In this document: positions 57,446 to 64,000 of the stretch, piece by piece
Numbering within the stretch: position 1 is the first letter of the stretch
How the letters are laid out: each line of letters begins with the position of its first letter
Source of the DNA: Halictus rubicundus
Taxonomy: Eukaryota > Arthropoda > Insecta > Hymenoptera > Halictidae
Direction of reading: 5' to 3'
Assembly (NCBI RefSeq): GCF_050948215.1
Contig: NC_135150.1
Coordinates: 19,385,943 to 19,449,942, forward strand
Length of the DNA: 64,000 bases
Translations under genes and position numbers: made by a program
Notes under the pieces: generated by a model
What the model was told of the DNA's origin: nothing
The model's input: only the letters and a program-made list of their open reading frames with translations
Databases searched by the model: none

Positions 57446-57779
57446 TAGACTGCGGATTTTATGCGTTCATCATGCGAATGAGCAGATCGAGTGCAAAACA
57501 GACGGTAGTCAAAAAATTTAAAAAACGCTGTTGCATCGTTTCCGACTTGGTAAACCCAGATAATTAAACTACCGTCCGGGGTAGTTTGTTAACAAAATAT
57601 TTTTATAAAAATACTTCAAAAAACAGAACGCATAACATGAAGCAACTATTTTTAATATTGAGTTTAGTTATCGTTTGAAATTACAAGTTTGGGATATTTC
57701 TATCATCATTTTTCGAAAAGATTCGAAACAAATATCGATGTAGACACAATTTTTATTTCGCCAAAAAATCCACAGTCTA
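57446..57779. mobile_element. CTGCGGAT-family element, 334 bp copy
   Basis: The ends TAGACTGCGGATTTTATGCG and AAAATCCACAGTCTA are inverted. The body is longer than in other copies and AT-rich; the left flank reads ATCGA and the right flank CCGATC. Non-coding. Confidence 0.6.
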
Positions 57780-57950
57780 CCGATCAGTCATCTCCAAAAA
57801 CCTGCCATTAAAAGCAGTCTCTTCAAACTAGAACACAGCCTGAAAAATCTCTATTCAAAAAAGGGGCTGTCCTACGGGTGAAATAAAATCATTCTCCACT
57901 TTCTCTAGGGTGCCATAACCGCTATCCTCACAACATAATCCCAGGGGCAA

Positions 57951-59726
57951 TCACAAGATTAATGTCGCCAGAGTGTTACGAGTCGAGTGCCGTGTCGCAA
58001 GGTGTCTGTTTAAGGTGTGAGTGACAAAAAGGGTTGTCGAGGTGTGATGCTCGGAGAGAGAGACACAGGAGGACCTTGGTTTCATCATTACCCAGAAAGC
58101 TTTGTTCCGATCGGTATCCGGGATCGAGTACTGTATCGGTCCAGAGGCCGCACTCACATCCTCGGCGTCCCAGTAATCGGTGTCCTCGTCGTAGGACGAG
58201 GACCAGGCGCCCTTCTTCGGATTCTCGTTGCTCTCCGGCCACGGTAAATTGTCTCCGGATGTCGTCAGGATGTCTCTGATCCTCTCGTAGTCCTCCAGCT
58301 CGGCCTCCTCGAAACTGGATATTCTCAGCAGCCTCGCGGTGTCGTTGGCCCCCTCGACGGATGAGCGCGCGTTCGTCGGACTGTCGTTTTTCCCGTTGTC
58401 CTTGGACTGAGTCCCGAATCTCTTGTTCTTGAAGGTCCTGCGGCTGAAGCGATCCCGGGACATCAGGTCTTTTCTGCTCTCAGACAGTCCCAGCACCGAG
58501 CTCTCGGTCAAAGGCTCCTCGAAGTCGACCAGAGGCTCCTCGAAGCTGGTCTGAGTTAGCACCGACACGCTCTTCCGGCTCTCAGACCTGGACAAGAGGA
58601 CTGGGCTTCCCACAGGAGAGGTATTCGTGGACTCGTCTCTGAACAATCTCTGCATGGAAATGTCCGACTTCCTTCTCTCGGGCTCCCGGTGTCTCTTCGA
58701 TCGTCTACCTGTCAGATTCTCGGCAGACTTGCTCACCTCGGACGTCTTCGACTTGAGTCTCGGTTTTCTCACGATAGTGCTCGAGGATTTTATGTTCCTC
58801 TTCCTCTGGCTCACTCTCGGCCCTTCAGCCAGGACCTCTGACTTGTTCTCCTCTCCTGGAATAGCCTCGGTGTTTACCGCTTGTTCCATGGAAGCTTCGA
58901 TTTCTATTGATTCTTGGTTGATTGGTGGATCAGGCGATCTGGAGGGCGATTTTCTGAGCTGCTTCCTCAAGATCCTACCAGTTTCCAGGCTATCCGATTC
59001 ATCTCTCGAGGATCCACCTTCCGAAGGACTTTGCTGTCGCTTCAGTAAAGGTATCGAGTCCAGAGTCTTCTTCGTGGGCGCTTCGTTCCCAGAATCGTTG
59101 TCGAAAGACGTGCCAACGTCGCTCGATGCGTCGGAACTCGAATACGTCTCTATCAGGTTGAAAGGGATCGGCGTGGGTATTCTGACATACTTATCGGGTT
59201 CAGGGGCTGTTAGGTTCAACGGTCTGTCCCTGGAACTCCCTTCGACTCTTAAATTCTCCCCAGCATCTTCGTACGACGTCTCTCTGTCAAAAATTTCCTC
59301 GATCTCTAAACTCCTATCGTCTCGCTCTCCCGATTCGCTGACCTCTACCAGGTAATCAAAATCTGGACTCAGTCTAGAGTCCGGCGTGCATCCAGATCGC
59401 AAGAAGAAGCCCTTGGGGCTGTACTCTGACAGGTAATCGAAGTTCTTGTCCTTGGACCTCAGCTCCGCCCTGATCCTCAAGCTATACTCGTGCAGGTTCT
59501 CCAGCTTGTGCTTAGCGCTGCGAGGCAAATTCGCGTTGTCCGTGTGACTGTAGCTGCAGATGGAATCGTGTGTGCTCATGTTGTCGTTGGTCTGCTCATG
59601 ATACGACAGGCACGGGGTCGCCGGCTGGTTGATCGTGATGATCACCCCGTCGGTGACGTGTCTGAGGCAAGCGAGCAGCTCCAGCACGCCCACGCAGCCT
59701 ATCAGCACGGACATCATCAGACCCAT
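57951..59726 (-). CDS. Unrecognised acidic/Ser-rich protein, N-terminal hydrophobic segment (591 codons)
   Basis: I cannot name the family. The ATG at 59726 has a strong context (CCAAGATGG) with an in-frame TGA 18 bp upstream. Residues 2-20 (GLMMSVLIGCVGVLELLAC) are hydrophobic and could be a signal anchor. The rest is highly charged and Ser-rich, probably disordered, with a tandem FEEPL motif (SFEEPLVDFEEPLTE), a basic stretch (RRSKRHREPERRKSD) and a Trp-containing acidic patch (SSYDEDTDYWDAEDV). After KAFW a donor TTCTGG|GTAATG occurs (last exon base 58092). The composition then changes abruptly to His/Thr-rich, so residues beyond may be intron read-through and the true C-terminus may lie in an exon I cannot find. 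If unspliced, the stop is at 57951 with a minus-strand AATAAA near 57751-57757. Sequence-like composition over 540 codons makes a real gene likely. Confidence 0.75.
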   Translation of the reverse strand: MGLMMSVLIGCVGVLELLACLRHVTDGVIITINQPATPCLSYHEQTNDNMSTHDSICSYSHTDNANLPRSAKHKLENLHEYSLRIRAELRSKDKNFDYLSEYSPKGFFLRSGCTPDSRLSPDFDYLVEVSESGERDDRSLEIEEIFDRETSYEDAGENLRVEGSSRDRPLNLTAPEPDKYVRIPTPIPFNLIETYSSSDASSDVGTSFDNDSGNEAPTKKTLDSIPLLKRQQSPSEGGSSRDESDSLETGRILRKQLRKSPSRSPDPPINQESIEIEASMEQAVNTEAIPGEENKSEVLAEGPRVSQRKRNIKSSSTIVRKPRLKSKTSEVSKSAENLTGRRSKRHREPERRKSDISMQRLFRDESTNTSPVGSPVLLSRSESRKSVSVLTQTSFEEPLVDFEEPLTESSVLGLSESRKDLMSRDRFSRRTFKNKRFGTQSKDNGKNDSPTNARSSVEGANDTARLLRISSFEEAELEDYERIRDILTTSGDNLPWPESNENPKKGAWSSSYDEDTDYWDAEDVSAASGPIQYSIPDTDRNKAFWVMMKPRSSCVSLSEHHTSTTLFVTHTLNRHLATRHSTRNTLATLIL

Positions 59727-59729
59727 CTT

Positions 59730-60530
59730 GGATACCTTGTGTCAGACTTAATCGACGGAAGTCTCGTCATGAAGGATCCCGATCACTTTGTGCGAATTAC
59801 TGTCACGTCACGACGAGGAGGCTTTGTCATTCGATCCTTCATATTATCGTTACGATACAATCCTCTTCAAGGCTGGTGGGTCGGTTCGAGGACCCCTCTA
59901 GATGTATATGATGAGGAACGTGACGGTGCGGGGCTCCTCTTCGTCGCAGAGCGAGGGGAACTTGGGCGTCCTGCGAGGCCAATCCATCGGGCGTCCTCGG
60001 GAATGGATCCTCTGACGCCGTGCGGTGACGTCACTTGGAGAGAGAAGGTGAAGAGAAGACACGAAGAGAGGGAAAGAGAGAGAGAGAGCGTGAGACAGAG
60101 AGAGATTTTAGAGGGGGCACCCACCACCCACGCGCGACCACTTCTCTCCACGGCAGTGGGAGCACGTTTCAGCACACGGTCTCGAAGGTGTCTCGAAGGA
60201 GCCTCGCGGTGCCCCGTGTGATCCGCGTGGATCCTGATCGAGGGACGATCGAGCGACGGAACAACGGCAGGGCGAGGATCGCGCGACGATCATCGAGGGT
60301 GGCTATCCATGCGGCCGGATGGCGGCCAGAGAACTGTTTTATTTTCCGCGGGCAAAACCGTTCGTTCGTTCGGACACCGGGGCAAACTGGTGGCTGTTCG
60401 GCTCTCGTTATGTCTTCGCTCGCAGATAGAAAGAGAGAGAGAGAGAGAGAGAGATAGAGAAGAAACATCGACTGCGAGAGGCGGCTAAGGCTAAAGTTAG
60501 CCCGAATGTCCCTGGACGCGAATCCCTGTC
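59730..60530. promoter_or_regulatory. GA-rich upstream region of the 591-codon gene
   Basis: This is GC-rich DNA with two (GA)n tracts (about 60066-60110 and 60428-60454) immediately upstream of the minus-strand gene at 57951-59726. It plausibly holds its 5' UTR and promoter. No protein-like ORF. Confidence 0.35.
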
Positions 60531-61369
60531 CTTAATGCCGCGTGTGTACGCGTCGCGCGATCGATCACCGCCCGGCCGGATAATTAACGCGGCCCGATTT
60601 GGCAATCGTCGAGCAATTACCACCGAGACATCTCGACACACACCGACTCGAACCGATTATTGGCTGACGCCCCGCGCGACACACCAGCCACCGATCGACC
60701 GACGCGCGATGACGCCGCGCCCTAATGACCCGATCATTGAACGGCGTTCCGAGCGTGTTCGACGCGTAGGCGCGACGCGATATTTCTACGTCCGCGCGAC
60801 CAACGGAGACGAGACGAGACGAGAGTTTGGCAGCTCCGGAGACGAATCGCCTCCTGGTCCGTGGAAACGCTACGCCTTCTTGGCAAGATTATCGGTAACC
60901 GGATTCCTGCGGTCCCTGGCCGCGGATCGAAGATCTACGTTGAAACTGTTTTTGTCTGATTTAGGGTGCGAACGCAGTAGAAATCCCGAGAGCGTCGATG
61001 AGAAATGCTTTACTGGATGATTTTTTAGCTGTGAATGTAGTGGAGGATTACTCAAATTGACAAACATTTGATTATGATCAATGTAAATACTGATGATATA
61101 ACACGACGAAGGCACACTGCAAATGAACTTGGATGATGGATTAACTCGACAATCTCGGTCGATAGGCCAAAAATATTTGTCTTTGGTGTATTTATACTGA
61201 AACAATATTAATGGCTCAGTTGGATTCGTTCATTAATTTCACTGCGTACAGCAGGACCTCATGTAATGTGCCAAATGTTCGATTTTCTTCAGTGTCTCTT
61301 CTGCCACTATGTTATCTGAGACAAAAGCAATTTTTATTTGGCCACACTGTATTAGGTGCGGTGTTTGGT

Positions 61370-62340
61370 CTCTCCTCTCAAACAAGTCTGGTTGAAAGGC
61401 TTGCTGGGAGGGGGCTAGTTAAAAGAAGTCTGGTCGAACGGGTGCCTGAGAAGGGTTGGGTTGAAAAAGTAGCTGAGAAGGATTTGGTCAAGGGAAGTCT
61501 GGTTGAGAAGATCGCTGAGAAGGGTTTGGTTAAGAGAAATCTAGTCGAGGAAGCGTATGAGCAGAGTCTGGTTAAATTGGTAGGTAAGAAGGGTCTGGTT
61601 CAGAGAAGTCTCGTTGAGAGGTTGGCTGAGAAGGGTCTGGCTGAAAAGGTAGTTGAGAAGAATTTGATTAAAAGGGTGGCTGAGAGGGATCTGGGTTACG
61701 ACAAGTCTGGTTGAAAGAGTGGTTGAAAAGGGTCTGGTTAACAGAAGTCTGGTTGAGAAGTTGGCTGAGAAGGGTCTGATTGAAACGGTGGCTGAGAAGG
61801 GCCTGATTGAAACGGTGGCTGAGAAGGGTCTGATTGAAAGGGTGGCTGAGAAGGTTCTGGTTAACAGAAATCTGGTTGAGAAGTTGGCTGAGAAAAGGGT
61901 GTTGAAAGGATGGCTGAGAAAATCTGGTTAACAGAAGTCTAGTTGAAAAAGTGGTTGAGAAGGGTCTGTTTGACAGAAGTCTGGTTGAGGAGTTGGCTGA
62001 GAAGGGTCTGGTTAATAAAAGTCTGATTGAGAAGGTAGCTGAGAAGGATCTGGTTCAAAGGATGGCTGAGAAGGATCTGATTGAGAGGTTGGCTGAGAAG
62101 GGTTCGGTTAATAGAAGTCTGGTTGAGAGTGTCTGATTGAAAGGGTGGTTGAGAAGGGTCTGGTTAACAGAAGTCTGGTTGAGGAGTTGGCTGAGAAGGG
62201 TCTGGTTTATAAAAGTCTGGTTGAGAGGGTGGCTCAGAAGGATCTGATTGAAAGGGTGGCTGAGAAGGGTCTGGTTAACAGAAGTCTGGTTAAGAGGGTG
62301 GCTGCGAAGTGTCTGGTTGCAAGGGTGGCCCTATAATGTG
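61370..62340 (+). repeat. 27/42-bp repeat array with coding-like periodicity
   Basis: Units such as GAGAAGGGTCTGGTTAACAG and TCTGGTTGAGAAGTTGGCTG alternate in 27- and 42-bp steps, both multiples of three. They read as amphipathic LVEKLAEKGLVNRS-type peptides. The frame changes at least twice and is broken by stops near 61712, 61929, 62134 and 62334, and no promoter or splice context is evident. It is a satellite or a decayed repeat gene rather than an intact CDS. Confidence 0.85.
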
Positions 62341-62749
62341 ATCATGTGTTATGGATCCGATGTAGAAATTCCGGGGAGGGTTACGCAGTCGGCGATGGCC
62401 GAATTTCTGGCGTCACTCGGAGGATTTTATTTCGGTTACCTCATCGGTTACGATTCTACCAGCGGGACCGATCTTCGATACACGTTTTGCGCGCGGTACG
62501 CATCTGGCGCGTCTCCAAAGAGATATCGAGACGGCCAGCCCGCCGCTTATCGAACCCTCGATGATCTATATTCGCGGGAACCCAACACCGGTCGATCCCT
62601 CTCGGAGGCAAATTCCCTGTCGTTTGCAATTCCTTCGTCCATCTTTCGATCGAATGGAAACGCGTTCTCAGATGAGAAATCGCTCTGCGGTCCTTTGAGG
62701 TCTAGTTAACGGTGGGTACACTTATATAACTGGACGGATGTTTATGCGT

Positions 62750-63110
62750 TTCACGAGAATTTGTTTGCGCAGAGTATTGGGAAGCAGACTTTGTTGCTTT
62801 AAGTCTACAGAAAATAAGTCAAAAAGTCATTAGAAATTGAATAAACATTTTCCAATATATTCGTAACTTGTCGAACTAGCCAGAATCGTTTGTGCAAAGT
62901 GTAGAAAGATAAATTCTGTTTCGTACTATGTATATTGGTTATGTTACTACACAGAAAATAAGTTTCTACTTGATATCGACAGTCAGAGCGTCATTTCAAA
63001 TTGTATACATGTCCTGAAATGTTCTTGGTAGTTAGTCAAACTGGTCACAATTGTTTGTGCCAAATGTGGGGAGGCAAACTTTACAACGTGCGTCTCTGGT
63101 CGGTATAAAC
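62750..63110. repeat. Diverged repeat, about 140-160 bp, roughly 3 copies
   Basis: TTTGTTTGCGCAGAGTATTGG, CGTTTGTGCAAAGTGTAG and TTGTTTGTGCCAAATGTGG, each followed by a stretch with ACAGAAAATAAGT or similar, mark three imperfect copies. From 63.1 kb to the end no gene is recognised. Confidence 0.5.
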
Positions 63111-64000
63111 GATACAAAAGTTTCTAGACGATGTCGTCATTCTCGGGAAACTATTAAAAATTGTATGAGACGTCTTCGAACGTCTACAAACATCTTCAAA
63201 CATTTTCAGACGACCACAAACGTCTTCGTAGCTCATCGAACTTCCGCTAAAAAGAAAAGCGATCGATTCGTGTCGTAATAATCTTCTTTGCGGTTCGAAG
63301 AATTTCAGGGACTCGAGAACCGCAACTGGATAAATTGGCGAGCTAAACTGGACAGGTTCAGGGTCGGTGAATTTTCGCCAGGTTCGTGCGGCTGGAGCCG
63401 CGTTACTGAATGAACTCGGGAGGCAGAGATCTGCGAGAACTCAGCTACGCCGAGGAACACGGAGCGCCGGCTGCGTAATCCTCGTCCGGACCACTTGGTC
63501 CGCGACCGAAATAAACGTATCGTCGACGACCTATCGGGACGCGGGCCGAAATAAACCGCGACAGTGTCCGTGGCGGTTCTAGCTGGACCGTGGACGCTAC
63601 ACTACCGTACACAATGGTTTCCGAACAGCATTATCACGTTGTCCGCGGAAAACACCAGTTGCTTCCTCCGATGGATCGATCCGTCTCGTTCAGCGATGAA
63701 TAAAGGCTTGTCTATTCGCCGGTTGCTAATAGAAAGATTTCTGCGCATTCCTAGGACATTTTTGGCAGCCGTTCGAACAGTCAAACTGTGGACATGTGGG
63801 TTGCAGACCTCGGGAATTTTGGTAGTCTGATTTGTTTGAGAATTAGTATGCTGATCGCGGCCAAGAGATTACAGGGATTTGGTTAATGAAAGCGAAATTG
63901 GGAGGTTAAAATAGGATCGATAACAAGAATTCAGTATAGATGGTTCTGAGAAGTATATGAAGACCAAGAAATAATGCGGTGATAATTGAGAATCAAAGAC

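Noticed and set aside
58627..59355. 242-codon + strand ORF
   Set aside because: It is antisense to the 591-codon gene, whose composition and start context are far more gene-like.

Overview
The window is animal nuclear DNA, most likely from an insect and plausibly a hymenopteran (bee, ant or wasp). The evidence is introns with GT/AG borders down to 57 nt, insect-type genes (a Limpet/FHL LIM protein), GC-rich CpG blocks alternating with AT-rich stretches, many (GA)n/(CT)n microsatellites, TTAA- and TA-flanked MITEs and a Tc1 remnant. There are no operons, no CRISPR array, and no tRNA or rRNA that I could recognise.

Layout. 1-14.0 kb: no convincing gene; microsatellites, two adjacent TTAA-flanked mini-elements (7.0-7.5 kb), tandem repeats (9.9-10.7 and 11.4-12.2 kb) and a CpG-rich promoter-like block (12.9-14.0 kb) with E-boxes and NRF1-type palindromes. 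14.03-14.80 kb (+): a small candidate two-exon gene. 14.97-19.83 kb (-): ten exons of a THADA homologue (1,349 codons joined in frame) that starts well inside the family's usual N-terminus. 20.2-24.83 kb: a Tc1 transposase tail followed by three unrelated satellite arrays (36-bp; 11-bp in a 231-bp higher-order unit; GC-rich 21-27-bp), closed by a 28-bp perfect palindrome. 26.6-27.6 kb: a roughly 1-kb element with long inverted terminal repeats. 29.2-49.7 kb (-): Limpet, six exons giving a 343-aa four-and-a-half-LIM protein, with an apparent alternative first exon at 38.7-38.9 kb inside its 14-kb intron. 50-57.9 kb: MITEs and tandem repeats, including a 144-bp array that looks like a repeated exon-intron cassette. 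57.95-59.73 kb (-): a 591-codon ORF for an unrecognised, largely disordered acidic/Ser-rich protein with a hydrophobic N-terminus. 60-64 kb: GA-rich flank and a repeat array with coding-like periodicity, no convincing gene.

The genes are not functionally linked as far as I can see. THADA/Trm732 proteins support tRNA 2'-O-methylation (and calcium/energy homeostasis in flies); Limpet/FHL proteins are LIM scaffolds of muscle and transcription. The recurring theme of the non-coding DNA is local tandem duplication with a 144-195 bp period (seven clear loci). Two of these loci carry splice-like borders in every copy.
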